Shown: positions 36,288-46,100 of the stretch, in pieces
Numbering within the stretch: position 1 is the first letter of the stretch
Layout: every line of letters begins with the position of its first letter
DNA from: a beta proteobacterium AAP51
GTDB taxonomy: Bacteria; Pseudomonadota; Gammaproteobacteria; Burkholderiales; Burkholderiaceae_C
Length of the DNA: 64,000 bases
Direction: 5' to 3'
NCBI GenBank assembly: GCA_001295905.1
Contig: LJHT01000058.1
Coordinates: 1 to 64,000 of the forward strand
Position numbers and translations under genes: made by a program
Notes under the pieces: generated by a model
Databases searched by the model: none
Told to the model about the DNA's origin: nothing
Seen by the model: the letters and a program-made list of their open reading frames with translations, nothing else

Positions 36288-37405
36288 ACATCGAAACCCT
36301 CGAACTCGCGCGCGCCACGCCCGGCCTGCGCCACAGCCTGCAGGTGCACCGCTACGGCCAGCCCGGGCGCGGGCCCAAGGCGGCCATCCAGGCGGCCTTG
36401 CATGCCGACGAAGTGCCGGCCCTGCTGGTGGCCCAGGCCCTGCACCGCCAGCTGGCCGCGCTGGACGCCGCCGGCCGGGTGCTGGGCGAGGTGGTGCTGG
36501 TGCCCTACGCGAACCCGGTGGGGCTGGCGCAGCAGCTGCTGGCGCAGCACCAGGGCCGTTTCGACCTGCGCGACGGCGCCAACTTCAACCGCCACGTGCC
36601 TGACCTCACGGCCACGGTGGCTGCCGCAGTGGCAGGCCGTCTGGGCGCCGATGCGGCGGCCAATGTGGCGCTGGTGCGCGAAGCGCTGCGCACGGCTGCC
36701 GCCGGCCTGAGTGCCCGCAACCCGGTGGACGACCTGAAGATCCAGCTGCTGCGCCTGGCCATCGACGCCGACATCGTGCTCGACCTGCACTGCGACGCGC
36801 AGGCCGTGATGCACCTCTACGGGCTCACGCCGCAGTCGGCGCTGTGCGAAGAACTGGGCGCGCTGCTGGGGGCGCAGGCCATCCTGCTGGCCACCGAAAG
36901 CGGCGATTCGCCCTTCGACGAAGCCTGCAGCCGGCCCTGGTTCGTGCTGCAGGAACAGCAGCCGCAGGCCGCGCTGCCGCTGGCCTGCTTCAGCACCACG
37001 GTGGAACTGCGCGGCGAGGCCGACACCAGCCACGAACTGGCCGAACAAGATGCCGCGGCGCTGGTGGACTTCCTGCGCCGCCGTGGCGTGCTGGCACCGG
37101 CTTCAGCCGCCGCGCCCTTGCCGGCGCCGCGCTGCCAGCCCACGCCGTTGGCGGGCAGCGAGCCCATCGTGGCGCCGGGTTCGGGCGTGGTGGTCTTCCA
37201 CAAGCAGCCGGGCGAGCAGGTGTCCGCCGGCGAGCGCGTGGCCGACGTCGTGGACGTGGACACCGGGGAATGCCAGCCCATCCACGCGGTCTCGGCCGGC
37301 GTGCTGTATGCGCGCGTGGCCACGCGCTGGGCCACGCCTGGCAAGCGGCTGGCCAAGATCGCCGGCACCACGCTGGCCCGCACCGGCAAGCTGCTCAGTG
37401 CCTGA
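36284..37405 (+). CDS. Succinylglutamate desuccinylase/aspartoacylase-family deacylase
   Basis: 373 residues. Zinc-carboxypeptidase-like fold: [21 protein letters not shown] supplies HxxE-type ligands, and [17 protein letters not shown] the distal His. A C-terminal region ([23 protein letters not shown]) resembles a beta-barrel domain. Homologous to AstE of the arginine succinyltransferase pathway, and found next to arginine transporter genes (aot) in related bacteria. Substrate unproven. Confidence 0.8.
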   Translation: MNIETLELARATPGLRHSLQVHRYGQPGRGPKAAIQAALHADEVPALLVAQALHRQLAALDAAGRVLGEVVLVPYANPVGLAQQLLAQHQGRFDLRDGANFNRHVPDLTATVAAAVAGRLGADAAANVALVREALRTAAAGLSARNPVDDLKIQLLRLAIDADIVLDLHCDAQAVMHLYGLTPQSALCEELGALLGAQAILLATESGDSPFDEACSRPWFVLQEQQPQAALPLACFSTTVELRGEADTSHELAEQDAAALVDFLRRRGVLAPASAAAPLPAPRCQPTPLAGSEPIVAPGSGVVVFHKQPGEQVSAGERVADVVDVDTGECQPIHAVSAGVLYARVATRWATPGKRLAKIAGTTLARTGKLLSA

Positions 37406-37433
37406 AGCCACCTCTTCCACGCCCGCCCGCCCC

Positions 37434-38228
37434 ATGAACCAGAACACCGCCCCCTGGCTGCTGCAGGCCGAGAACATCGTCAAGCGCTACGGCACGCACG
37501 AGGTGCTGCGCGGCGTGAGCGTGCGCGCTCGCCAGGGTGACGTCATCTCGATGATCGGCTCTTCGGGCAGCGGCAAGAGCACCTTCCTGCGCTGCCTGAA
37601 CCTGCTGGAGCAGCCGCACGGCGGGCGCATCGTCGTGGAGGGTGAAGAACTGGCGCTGGTGGCCGAGAAATCGGGCGCGAACGAAGGCGCGTTGAAGGCG
37701 GCCAATGCCGCACAGCTGCAGCGCCTGCGCACGCGTGTGGCGATGGTCTTCCAGCACTTCAACCTGTGGGCCCACATGACGGCGCTGGAGAACGTGATGG
37801 AAGCGCCCGTGCAGGTGCTGGGCCTGAGCAAGGGCGAGGCCACCGAGCGCGCCGAAGCCATGCTGCAGCGCGTGGGCGTGGCGCACCGCAAGAACGCCTA
37901 CCCGGCGCACCTGTCAGGCGGCGAGCAGCAGCGCGTGGCCATTGCCCGCGCGCTGGCGATGGAGCCGCGCGTGATGCTGTTCGACGAACCCACCTCGGCC
38001 CTCGACCCCGAACTGGTGGGCGAGGTGCTGCGCGTGATGCGCAGCGTGGCCGAGGACGGCCGCACGATGATCGTGGTGACGCACGAGATGAGCTTCGCGC
38101 GCGAGGTCAGCAACCACGTGGTCTTCCTGCACCAAGGGCAGATCGAAGAAGAGGGCGACCCGCGCGAAGTGCTGGCGCGCCCGCAGAGTGCGCGCCTGCA
38201 GGGCTTCCTGGCCAACTCGCTGAAGTAG
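37434..38228 (+). CDS. Basic amino acid ABC transporter ATP-binding protein (HisP/AotP type)
   Basis: 264 residues from ATG at 37434. Walker [18 protein letters not shown], signature [15 protein letters not shown], Walker [15 protein letters not shown], and the H-loop [12 protein letters not shown]. Completes the importer. The longer open frame to 37050 overlaps the deacylase gene and is a shadow. Confidence 0.95.
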   Translation: MNQNTAPWLLQAENIVKRYGTHEVLRGVSVRARQGDVISMIGSSGSGKSTFLRCLNLLEQPHGGRIVVEGEELALVAEKSGANEGALKAANAAQLQRLRTRVAMVFQHFNLWAHMTALENVMEAPVQVLGLSKGEATERAEAMLQRVGVAHRKNAYPAHLSGGEQQRVAIARALAMEPRVMLFDEPTSALDPELVGEVLRVMRSVAEDGRTMIVVTHEMSFAREVSNHVVFLHQGQIEEEGDPREVLARPQSARLQGFLANSLK

Positions 38229-38250
38229 TGCCGCCCGCGCAGGGGCGGCA
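38229..38250. terminator. Hairpin between convergent operon ends
   Basis: TGCCGCCC-GCGCAG-GGGCGGCA, eight-base stem immediately after the ATPase stop and before the sugar dehydrogenase stop. Without a U-run, probably a bidirectional end. Confidence 0.5.
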
Positions 38251-38255
38251 CAGTC

Positions 38256-39476
38256 TCACTGAGGGGTGATTTTCAGGATTTGGCCACCGTCCGTGCTGCC
38301 CCACAGCGCGCCGTCAGGCCCGGGTACCACGGTGCGCAGGCGCAGCGCCGGCAGCTTGGCGGTTTCCACGCTGCTGGCCATGCCCTTGGTGTCGAGTGTC
38401 ACCACGTCCAGGCGCTGGTCGCGCATCAGCGCCACCGCCAGCTTGCCGTTCCAGCCTTTCCACTGCGGGCCTTCCAGGAAGGTCATCGGGCCCATGCCCT
38501 GGGAACGACCTTCGTTGGTCCAGGCCGGCGGCATGGCCTTGGGGAAGCGCTGGAAGTCGGTCATGGGCATCGTGAAGGGGTTGCCCGAGTAACCGCAATA
38601 GCCGTCGCTGCAGCGCAGGTCGGGGCGGTTCTGCGGGTCCCAGCCGGCGTTGCCGCCGGGCACGAGCGCCGTGAGTTCGTCGGTGTGGTTGGGCCCGTGC
38701 TCCGAGGTGTAGGCCTGGCCCGCGCCCGGTTGCCCCACAGGGCGGAAGGCGATGCCCTGCACGTTGCGGTGGCCGTAGGTGTAGATGCGGGCATCGAAGC
38801 CGGCCGGCGGGTTGTTGCCCGGCGCGGCCTTGCCGTCGCGGTCCACGCGCAGGATCTTGCCGCCCAGGCGCTGCGGGTCTTGCGGCAGGCCGGGGTCGTG
38901 GTTGTCGCCGGTGGTGATCCACAGGAATCCATCGGGCCCGAAGCGGATGCGGCCGCCGCTGTGCGCGCCCGGGCCGCCCACGCGGCGGGCGTCCTTGAAG
39001 GCGATGTCGGGCACGATGTCGGTGCGCTTGGAAACCGTCTTCCAGTCGGCAGCGACTTCCAGCCGCACCACGCGGTTGCTGCGCGGGTTGGTCTGCAGGT
39101 TGCTGGCCGTGAAGACGAAGACGAAGCGCTGCCCCTGCGCAAAAGCCGGGTCGACCGCCACGCCATGCACGCCGCTCTGACCCTGGCAGAAGATGTCAGG
39201 CGCGGCCAGCGCGGCGCCCTCGGTGCCGAAGAGGTGGCGCGTGCTGCCGTCGGGCAGGCGCACCCACAGGCCGTGGCACTTCTCGGTATAGAACATGGCG
39301 CCACCCGGGGCGAAGGCCAGGTCCCAGGGGCCGCGCAGGTTCTCCATCACTGGCGTGACGGTCAGCGTGGGTGCCTGGGCCAGCGCTGCAGGGGAAGCGC
39401 CCAGCCCGGCCAGCAGCGCCAGGGTGGCGGCCAGCGGAAGGGCGGCGCGACGTGGAGAGGGAGGAATTGATCTCAT
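38256..39476 (-). CDS. PQQ-dependent (soluble-type) sugar/aldose dehydrogenase family protein
   Basis: 406 residues with a signal peptide (LAATLALLAGLGASPAALAQ). Soluble glucose/sorbosone dehydrogenase beta-propeller: LRGPWDLAFAPGGAMFYTEK, GPGAHSGGRIRFGPDGFLWI with a catalytic-type His, and YGHRNVQGIAF. Oxidises an aldose in the periplasm with PQQ. No pqq genes are in the window. Confidence 0.88.
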   Translation of the reverse strand: MRSIPPSPRRAALPLAATLALLAGLGASPAALAQAPTLTVTPVMENLRGPWDLAFAPGGAMFYTEKCHGLWVRLPDGSTRHLFGTEGAALAAPDIFCQGQSGVHGVAVDPAFAQGQRFVFVFTASNLQTNPRSNRVVRLEVAADWKTVSKRTDIVPDIAFKDARRVGGPGAHSGGRIRFGPDGFLWITTGDNHDPGLPQDPQRLGGKILRVDRDGKAAPGNNPPAGFDARIYTYGHRNVQGIAFRPVGQPGAGQAYTSEHGPNHTDELTALVPGGNAGWDPQNRPDLRCSDGYCGYSGNPFTMPMTDFQRFPKAMPPAWTNEGRSQGMGPMTFLEGPQWKGWNGKLAVALMRDQRLDVVTLDTKGMASSVETAKLPALRLRTVVPGPDGALWGSTDGGQILKITPQ

Positions 39477-39534
39477 TGAAGTTGGGCGGGGGATGTCGCC
39501 ACCTTGTCATGCGAAGTTCATAGACTAGCGGGTG

Positions 39535-41718
39535 ATGAACGATGCTGCGCCCAAGCCCCTTCAACAGCCCCAGCTGTTGCCCGCCCGTGTGGCCCTGCCG
39601 GATGACCGCACCAGCGCGCTGCGCGAAAAGGCGGCACAGACGGCGGCGCTGAACCTGCTGGACCGCGAACGTTCCCTGCTGCAGTTCAACCGCCGCGTGC
39701 TGGCGCAGGCCCGGCGCACCGATGTGCCGCTGCTCGAGCGGCTGCGCTACGTCACCATCGTCAGCAGCAACCTCGACGAGTTCTTCGAGGTGCGCGTGGC
39801 CGACTACATCGAGGCCGTGCGCCAGCCCGGCAGCGGCATCACGCAGGCCGACCTGGCCGCGGTGGCCCAGGCCGCGCACGAGCTCATCGACGAGCAATAC
39901 CAACTCTTCAACCACGAGGTGATGCCGCTGCTGGAAGCCGAAGGCATCGTCGTGCTGAACCATGCGCAGCGCAACGCCGAACAGCGCGCCTGGGTGCAGA
40001 CCTTCTTCGAGCAGCAGGTGCAGCCGCTGCTGGTGCCGCTGAGCCTGGACCCGAGCCACCCCTTCCCGCAGGTGGCCAACAAGAGCCTGAACTTCATCGC
40101 TCGCATCGGCGGGCGTGATGCCTTCGGGCGCGAGAACCAGATCGCCATCGTGAAGGTGCCGCGCGTGCTGCCGCGCGTGATACGGCTGCCCTCAGCGCTG
40201 ACGCCGGGTTACCAGGGCTTCGTGCTGCTGACCAGCGTGATACGCGCGCACCTGGGCGCCCTGTTCCCCGGGCGCACGGTGGAGTCGTTCTCGCAGTTCC
40301 GCGTCACGCGCGACAGCGACCTGGAAGTGGACGAGGACGACGTCACCAACCTGCGCCAGGCGCTGCGCAGCGGGCTCACGCTGCGCCACTTCGGCCAGGC
40401 CATCCGGCTGGAGGTGGTGAGCACCTGCCCCGACGAGCTGACGCGTTTCCTGCTCGAGCAGTTCGGCCTGCCCGAGGTGGCGCTGTACAAGGTGAACGGC
40501 CCCGTGAACCTGGTGCGCCTGAACCAGCTCATCGACCAGGCCGAGGCCGAGCACCTGCGCTTCCCTCCGTTTGAGCCGCGCTGGCCGGCCGGCCGCCTGC
40601 CCGTGGGCCGCAGCATCTTCGAGCAGCTGCGCCAGCGCGACGTGCTGCTGCACCACCCCTTCGAGAGCTTCGAGCCCGTGGTGCAGTTCCTGCGCGAAGC
40701 CGTGCACGACCCCGACGTGCTGGCCATCAAACAAACGATCTACCGCACCGGCGCGCAGAGCGTGCTGATGGACCTGCTGATCGAGGCCGCGCGCCGCGGC
40801 AAGGAAGTGCTGGCGGTGGTGGAACTGAAGGCGCGTTTCGACGAAGAAGCCAACATCAACTGGGCCGAGCGCCTGGAAGCCGTGGGCGCGCAGGTGGTGT
40901 ACGGCATCGTGGGCCTGAAAACCCACGCCAAGATGCTGCTGGTGACGCGCCGCGAGACCGTGCGCCCGGCGCGCGGCGAAGGCGCCGACAAGCGCCCCGC
41001 GCAGACGCGGCTGCGCCGCTACGCGCACCTGAGCACCGGCAACTACAACCCGCGCACCGCGCGCATGTACACCGACCTGGGCTACCTCACGGCCGACCCC
41101 GGCCTCACGGCCGACGCCGACGCGGTGTTCCTGCAACTGGCCAGCCAGACGCAGGTGAAGCCGCCCCGTCACCTGGTGACGGCGCCTTTCGGCCTGCACA
41201 AACGCATGGTGAAGCACCTGCAGCAGGTGGCCGAAGGGGCCAGGGCGGGCAAGACGGCGCGCGTGGTGGTGAAGATCAACGCGCTGACCGACCCGCAGCT
41301 GATGCACGCGCTGATCGAAGCCGGCATGGCCGGTGTCAGCATCGACCTCATCGTGCGCGGTGCCTGCATGCTGCCCCCGGGGGTGCCAGGCCGCACCGAC
41401 AACATCCGCGTGCGCTCGGTCATCGGGCGCTTTCTCGAACACACGCGGGTGCTCTATTTCCGCTGGGGCGATGGCGACGAGGACGAAATGCTCTACCTCA
41501 GCAGCGCCGACTGGATGAGCCGCAACATGTTCCGCCGCATCGAACTGGCCTGGCCGGTGCGTGATGCCGGCCTGCGCCAGCGCGTCATCGACGAAGCCCT
41601 GGTGCCCTACCTGCACGACAAGCGCGATGCCTGGGTGATGGACAGCAGCGGCCGCTACAAACGCGTTTCGGAAACCGGCCCCAGCGCCCAGCGCGCGCTG
41701 ATGCAGCGGCTGGCCTGA
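39535..41718 (+). CDS. ppk1: Polyphosphate kinase 1
   Basis: 727 residues. Makes polyphosphate from ATP. N-terminal LDRERSLLQFNRRVL, the kinase half with KQTIYRTG, VELKARFDEEANINWAERLE, and the autophosphorylated-histidine motif RYAHLSTGNYNPRTARMYTD. A GTG immediately upstream (39532) is in frame. It heads a plus-strand pair with sixA, with ppx facing it. Confidence 0.97.
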   Translation: MNDAAPKPLQQPQLLPARVALPDDRTSALREKAAQTAALNLLDRERSLLQFNRRVLAQARRTDVPLLERLRYVTIVSSNLDEFFEVRVADYIEAVRQPGSGITQADLAAVAQAAHELIDEQYQLFNHEVMPLLEAEGIVVLNHAQRNAEQRAWVQTFFEQQVQPLLVPLSLDPSHPFPQVANKSLNFIARIGGRDAFGRENQIAIVKVPRVLPRVIRLPSALTPGYQGFVLLTSVIRAHLGALFPGRTVESFSQFRVTRDSDLEVDEDDVTNLRQALRSGLTLRHFGQAIRLEVVSTCPDELTRFLLEQFGLPEVALYKVNGPVNLVRLNQLIDQAEAEHLRFPPFEPRWPAGRLPVGRSIFEQLRQRDVLLHHPFESFEPVVQFLREAVHDPDVLAIKQTIYRTGAQSVLMDLLIEAARRGKEVLAVVELKARFDEEANINWAERLEAVGAQVVYGIVGLKTHAKMLLVTRRETVRPARGEGADKRPAQTRLRRYAHLSTGNYNPRTARMYTDLGYLTADPGLTADADAVFLQLASQTQVKPPRHLVTAPFGLHKRMVKHLQQVAEGARAGKTARVVVKINALTDPQLMHALIEAGMAGVSIDLIVRGACMLPPGVPGRTDNIRVRSVIGRFLEHTRVLYFRWGDGDEDEMLYLSSADWMSRNMFRRIELAWPVRDAGLRQRVIDEALVPYLHDKRDAWVMDSSGRYKRVSETGPSAQRALMQRLA

Positions 41719-41735
41719 AGTACCGCCGGGGCGCC

Positions 41736-42197
41736 ATGGACCTGATCTTGTGGCGCCACGCCGAGGCGCTGGAAATGCGCGAGGTGCAGGACGACCTGGA
41801 CCGTGCGCTCACGCCCAAGGGCGAGCGCCAGGCCTTGCGCGTGGCGGCCTGGCTGAACCAGCAGCTGCCCGCCAGCACCCGCGTGCTGGCCAGCCCGGCG
41901 CGCCGCACGCAGCAGACGGCCCACGCGCTGGAGCGCAAGTTCAAGACCATGCCGGCGCTGGCGCCCGATGGCACCGTGGAAGGCCTGCTGCACGCCGTGC
42001 GCTGGCCCGACGCCCGCGAACCGGTGCTGGTGGTGGGCCACCAGCCGGTGCTGGGCCTGACGGCCGCCTACCTGCTGGCCGGCCAGGCCCAGACCTGGGC
42101 CGTGCGCAAGGGCGCGCTGTGGTGGCTGCGTGCGCGTGAACGCGATGGCGTGCTGCAGGTGGTGCTGCACGCGGTGGTGTCGCCGGAACTGGTCTAG
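41736..42197 (+). CDS. sixA: Phosphohistidine phosphatase SixA-like
   Basis: 153 residues. Histidine phosphatase motif LILWRHAEALEM at the N-terminus, RVLASPARRTQQTAHAL, and VVGHQPVLG with the second catalytic His. Dephosphorylates phosphohistidine on signalling proteins. 17 bp after ppk1. Confidence 0.92.
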   Translation: MDLILWRHAEALEMREVQDDLDRALTPKGERQALRVAAWLNQQLPASTRVLASPARRTQQTAHALERKFKTMPALAPDGTVEGLLHAVRWPDAREPVLVVGHQPVLGLTAAYLLAGQAQTWAVRKGALWWLRARERDGVLQVVLHAVVSPELV

Positions 42198-42206
42198 CGC
42201 CGGCTA

Positions 42207-42224
42207 GCGGGGCGGCAGCCCCGC
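42207..42224. terminator. Hairpin between convergent sixA and ppx
   Basis: GCGGGGC-GGCA-GCCCCGC, seven-base stem, in the 38-bp gap between the two stops. No U-run. Confidence 0.45.
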
Positions 42225-42235
42225 CGCTGTCAGCT

Positions 42236-43792
42236 TCAGGGCAGCACCAGCCGCAGCGGCCCGCTGCGCACCCAGGCCGCCGCTTCCTCGCGCAGCAGGT
42301 AGAGCGTGCGCGGGTGCGTCTCGGCCCAGGCGGCGGTGAAGTGCAGAAGTGCATCGCGCCCCTGGGTGCGCAGGGCCAGCGCCAGCGTGCTGACCTCGCC
42401 GCGCGCATGGCACTTGATGACGGCCAGGCGCAGGCACAGCACCTGCCAGGCGAAGGTTTCGCTGGCCAGCTGGGGTTCGATCTTGCGCAGGCCGCCGCGC
42501 TGGGCCAGCACCATGTCGGCCACACGGCGCTGCTGGCTTTGCGAAAAACCCGGCGCGTCCACGTGCGACAGCAGGTAGGCGCTGTGGCGGTGGTGATCGT
42601 GGTGCGAGACCATCAAGCCCACCTCGTGCAGCGCGCAGGCCCAGCCCAGTTCGCGGCGCGTCTCGGGCGTGGCGTCGGGCATCACTTCGTCGAAGAGCTT
42701 CAGCGCCACCGAGGCCACGCGCGAGGCCTGCGCGCCATCGACGCGGAAGCGGCGCTGCAGTTCCACCACCGAGTGGTCGCGCGCGTCGCGCGTGGCACTG
42801 TTGCCCAGCGACTGCAGGCGCTCGTGAAGGTCGACCACCACGCCCTGGCGCAAGGCCCCCTTGGCCGGCCACAGCTCTTCGATGTGGAACTGCGCCGCCA
42901 GCGTGTACAGGATGGCCAGGCCGCCGGGCAGCACGGCGCGCCGGTCGGCCTTCAGCCCGGGCAGTTCGATGCGGTCGATGTGGCCGGCCTCGATGCAGCG
43001 CTCGATGCACCAGCGCAGTCCGGCGGGCGTGATGCAGCCATCGCTCTGGCCCGAAGCCTGCAGCAGCTGCGACACCGCACCCGCAGTGCCCGAAGAGCCC
43101 AGGGCCTGCACCCAGTTGCCGCGCGCAAAGGGCTGCAGCGCCTCTTCCAGTTCGGCCCCTGCGGCCACCTGCGCGGCGCGGAAGGCCGGTGGCGTGAGGC
43201 GCCCGTCGGGAAAAAACCGTAGCGAGAGGCTGACGCAGCCCACGCCGAACGATTCGGTGATGAGCGGCCGGTTGCCCTGGCCGAGGATGAGCTCGGTGCT
43301 GCGCCCGCCGATGTCGATCACCAGGCGCTTGTGCTCGCTGCCACCGTCACCGCGCTGCAAGTGCGCCACGCCCGCGTAGATGAGCCGCGCTTCCTCGCGG
43401 CCCGAGATCACTTCGATGGGAAAGCCCAGCGCCTCTTGCGCGCGCAGCAGGAAGGCGTTGCGGTTGCGCGCTTCTCGCAGCGTCTGCGTTGCCACGGCGC
43501 GCACCTGCGCGGGCGCGAAGCCGGCCAGGCGGCTGGAGAAGCGCCGCAGGCAGGCCAGGCCGCGCTGCTGGGCTTCTTCGGTGAGCATGCCTTCGCGGTC
43601 GAGCCCGGCGCCCAGGCGCACGGTTTCCTTGAGGTAATCAATGCGCTTGTAGCGGCCGTGCGGCAGCTGGCCGATTTCCAGGCGAAAGCTGTTCGAGCCC
43701 ATGTCGACGGCGGCCAGCGGCCCGCCGGTGAAGTCGGGCAGGCTCGGGGTGGCCTGAACGGCAGTGGCCACGGCGTCTGTACTGGTATCCAT
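42236..43792 (-). CDS. ppx: Exopolyphosphatase (Ppx/GppA family)
   Basis: 518 residues from ATG at 43792. LAAVDMGSNSFRLEIGQL is the actin-like phosphate loop; SGREEARLIYAGVAHL and VIDIGGRSTELILG follow; the C-terminal third is an HD-like helical domain (GWACALHEVGLMVSHHDHHRHS). Degrades polyphosphate made by Ppk1; ppk and ppx are convergent here, not co-transcribed. Guanosine pentaphosphatase activity (GppA) is an alternative. Confidence 0.94.
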   Translation of the reverse strand: MDTSTDAVATAVQATPSLPDFTGGPLAAVDMGSNSFRLEIGQLPHGRYKRIDYLKETVRLGAGLDREGMLTEEAQQRGLACLRRFSSRLAGFAPAQVRAVATQTLREARNRNAFLLRAQEALGFPIEVISGREEARLIYAGVAHLQRGDGGSEHKRLVIDIGGRSTELILGQGNRPLITESFGVGCVSLSLRFFPDGRLTPPAFRAAQVAAGAELEEALQPFARGNWVQALGSSGTAGAVSQLLQASGQSDGCITPAGLRWCIERCIEAGHIDRIELPGLKADRRAVLPGGLAILYTLAAQFHIEELWPAKGALRQGVVVDLHERLQSLGNSATRDARDHSVVELQRRFRVDGAQASRVASVALKLFDEVMPDATPETRRELGWACALHEVGLMVSHHDHHRHSAYLLSHVDAPGFSQSQQRRVADMVLAQRGGLRKIEPQLASETFAWQVLCLRLAVIKCHARGEVSTLALALRTQGRDALLHFTAAWAETHPRTLYLLREEAAAWVRSGPLRLVLP

Positions 43793-43867
43793 GGGTGGAT
43801 CGTAACTGCCACGCATGACCCAGAATGTGCGCCGCGCCCCCATCACAACACCCGCAGGAGACCCCGC

Positions 43868-44755
43868 ATGCTCAAGGAAGACTTCGACACCCTCGTGCCA
43901 GCCCAGTCGGCGTTGGACGGCTTGAACCGCAGGCAATTCGTGCGCCGCAGCGTCGGCACGGGCTTCGCTGCTTCGGTGCTGCCGGTGATGGCGCAAACGG
44001 TGGTGAAGACCGACAGCCAGGGCCTGGTGACGGGCGAGGTCACCATCGACGTGGGCGGCTTCAAGATGCCCGCCTACCGCGCCGCTCCGGCGGGTAAGAA
44101 GAACGCGCCGGTGGTGCTGGTGGTGAGCGAGATCTTCGGCGTGCACGAGTACATCGCCGACGTGGCGCGGCGCTTCGCCAAGGCCGGCTACTTCGCCGTC
44201 GCCCCCGAGCTGTTCGTGCGCCAGGGCGACCCCACCGAATACGGCGAGATGGCCAAGCTGATTGCCGAGGTCATCAGCAAGGTGCCCGACGCGCAGGTGA
44301 TGGCCGACCTCGACGCCACCGTGGCCTGGGCGCGTGCCGAAGGCGCCGATGCCGGCAAGCTGGGCGTCACCGGCTTCTGCTGGGGCGGGCGCATCACCTG
44401 GCTGTACAGCGCGCACAACCCGGCGGTGAAGGCCGGCGTGGCCTGGTACGGCCGCCTGGTGGGCCAGGCCAGCGCGCTGCAGCCGGTTCACCCGGTGGAC
44501 GTGGCCGGCAAGCTGGCCGGCCCGGTGCTGGGCCTGTATGGCGCGGCCGACACCGGCATCCCGCTGGACACCGTGAACCAGATGAAGGCGGCGCTGGCCG
44601 CCGGCAGCGCCGCCGCGAAGAAGAGCGAGTTCGTCGTCTACCCCGAAGCGCCGCACGCCTTCCATGCCGACTACCGCCCCAGCTTCCGCAAGGAACCGGC
44701 CGAAGACGGCTGGAAGCGGGCGCTGGCCTGGTTCAAGGCCCACGGCGTGGCCTGA
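43868..44755 (+). CDS. Dienelactone hydrolase family protein, Tat-exported
   Basis: 295 residues from ATG at 43868, preceded by GCAGGAGA. The N-terminus contains LNRRQFVRRSVGTGF, a twin-arginine signal. The alpha/beta hydrolase core has the nucleophile Cys171 in GFCWGGRI, Asp in LYGAADTGIP, and His in APHAFHADY. Substrate is unknown; dienelactone hydrolases act on lactones from aromatic ring cleavage, but no such pathway is nearby. Confidence 0.9.
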   Translation: MLKEDFDTLVPAQSALDGLNRRQFVRRSVGTGFAASVLPVMAQTVVKTDSQGLVTGEVTIDVGGFKMPAYRAAPAGKKNAPVVLVVSEIFGVHEYIADVARRFAKAGYFAVAPELFVRQGDPTEYGEMAKLIAEVISKVPDAQVMADLDATVAWARAEGADAGKLGVTGFCWGGRITWLYSAHNPAVKAGVAWYGRLVGQASALQPVHPVDVAGKLAGPVLGLYGAADTGIPLDTVNQMKAALAAGSAAAKKSEFVVYPEAPHAFHADYRPSFRKEPAEDGWKRALAWFKAHGVA

Positions 44756-44810
44756 AGGGGCGAGCGCAGGTCTGCGGCCCGAGGCTTGACAGCCTCGCTA
44801 AGATGTTCCG

Positions 44811-44843
44811 AACGGGGCCGGCTCTTTGCCGGCCCGTTCTTTT
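44811..44843 (+). terminator. Hairpin upstream of the ZIP gene
   Basis: AACGGGGCCGGC pairs with GCCGGCCCGTT around a TCTTT loop (one bulged G), then CTTTT. It can end the dienelactone hydrolase transcript, but it also sits three bases before the ZIP ATG region and could control that gene by attenuation. Confidence 0.55.
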
Positions 44844-44846
44844 GAG

Positions 44847-45629
44847 ATGACGCTCTTCTACATCGTTCTGGCCACCGCGGCGGGCAGCCTGCTGTCGGTG
44901 GTGATTGCCGCCTCGCTCACGCTGGCCATGCTGGGCCGCTTGGTGAAAAGCCTGGTCAGCCTCTCGGCCGGCGTGCTGCTGGGCACGGCGCTGCTGCACG
45001 TGCTGCCCGAGGCCTTCGAGGGCCGCGACCCGCAGGTGCTGTTCGCCACGCTGCTGGGCGGCCTGCTGTTCTTCTGGCTGCTGGAGAAGGCCGAGCTCTA
45101 CCGCCACGACCACCACCACGACCACGACGGCCACGACCACCACCACCACACCGACGCCGAGCGCGCCGGCCGCGGCGGCCTGAGCGTGCTGGTGGGCGAT
45201 TCGGTGCACAACTTCTGCGACGGCGTGATCATCGCCGTGGCCTTCATCGCCGACCCGGCCTTGGGCCTGGTGACGGCGCTGGCCATCCTGGCGCACGAGA
45301 TCCCGCAGGAAGCCGGCGACTACATCGTGCTGCTGAACGCCGGCTTCTCGCGCCGCAAGGCGCTGCTGTTCAACGCGCTCTCGGGCCTGGCGGCGGTGCT
45401 GGGCGGTGTGCTGGGCTACTTCCTCGTGGGGCAGTGGGACGAGGTGCTGCCCTACATGCTGGTGGTGGCTTCCAGCAGCTTCATCTACGTGGCGGTGGCC
45501 GACCTGCTGCCGCAACTGCAGCAGCGGCTGAACTGGCGCGAAACGGCCACGCAGATCGGCTGGCTGGCCGCCGGCCTGGGGCTGGTGCTGCTGGCCACGG
45601 CCGGGCTGCACCACGGCCACGCGCACTGA
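44847..45629 (+). CDS. ZIP-family metal transporter
   Basis: 260 residues, about eight helices. The His-rich cytoplasmic loop (RHDHHHDHDGHDHHHH) is the metal-sensing/binding loop of ZIP proteins. The conserved helix IV/V region has DSVHNFCDGVIIAVAF and HEIPQEAGDY, the binuclear metal site. Imports zinc or a related divalent metal. Ribosome binding site is weak and overlaps the hairpin's T-run. Confidence 0.92.
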   Translation: MTLFYIVLATAAGSLLSVVIAASLTLAMLGRLVKSLVSLSAGVLLGTALLHVLPEAFEGRDPQVLFATLLGGLLFFWLLEKAELYRHDHHHDHDGHDHHHHTDAERAGRGGLSVLVGDSVHNFCDGVIIAVAFIADPALGLVTALAILAHEIPQEAGDYIVLLNAGFSRRKALLFNALSGLAAVLGGVLGYFLVGQWDEVLPYMLVVASSSFIYVAVADLLPQLQQRLNWRETATQIGWLAAGLGLVLLATAGLHHGHAH

Positions 45630-45632
45630 GGT

Positions 45633-45656
45633 CCAGGCCCGCGCAGGCGGGCTTGG
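45633..45656. terminator. Hairpin between convergent ZIP and usp genes
   Basis: CCAGGCCCGC pairs with GCGGGCTTGG (one G-U) around GCAG. Likely bidirectional transcription end. Confidence 0.5.
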
Positions 45657-45665
45657 AGCTGCAGC

Positions 45666-46100
45666 TCAGCGAACCACGAGGACCGGCAGTGCGCTGTGCG
45701 TCAGCACCTTCTGCGTCTCGCTGCCCAGCAGCAGGGCGCTCACGCCGCGGCGGCCGTGCGAGGCCATCACGATGAGGTCGCAGGCCTGGGCCTTGGCGTG
45801 CTCGAGGATGGCCTCCCAGGGGTGCAGCGCCTCCACGGTGTAGCCGCGTGACTTCACGCCCGCCGCAGCGGCCGCTTCGCTGACGGTCTTCACGCGGGCT
45901 GCGGCCACGCGTTCCTGGGCGTCGAAGAACTCCTGCGGCGCCACGGGTTGCATTTCCGAGATGGCGCTGTACGGAAACGGCTCTTTCACGGCCAGCACGC
46001 AGAGTTCCGCGCCGGTCAGCTGCGCCATGCCCAGCGCGTGCTTGAGGGCCTTGGCCGTGATCTCCGAACCGTCGGTGGGGAAGAGGATGCGCTGGTACAT
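45666..46100 (-). CDS. Universal stress protein (UspA family)
   Basis: 144 residues. MYQRILFPTDGSEITAKALKHA start and the ATP-binding motif VMASHGRRGVSALLLGSETQKVL near the C-terminus indicate an ATP-binding Usp. General stress or energy-starvation role. Confidence 0.93.
   Translation of the reverse strand: MYQRILFPTDGSEITAKALKHALGMAQLTGAELCVLAVKEPFPYSAISEMQPVAPQEFFDAQERVAAARVKTVSEAAAAAGVKSRGYTVEALHPWEAILEHAKAQACDLIVMASHGRRGVSALLLGSETQKVLTHSALPVLVVR

Noticed and set aside
44786..44804. TTGACA and TAAGAT before the ZIP gene as a promoter
   Set aside because: The spacer is only seven bases, too short for a sigma-70 promoter.
45105..45165. CAC/GAC-rich repeat in the ZIP gene taken as a possible microsatellite
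   Set aside because: It encodes the normal His-rich metal loop of ZIP transporters.
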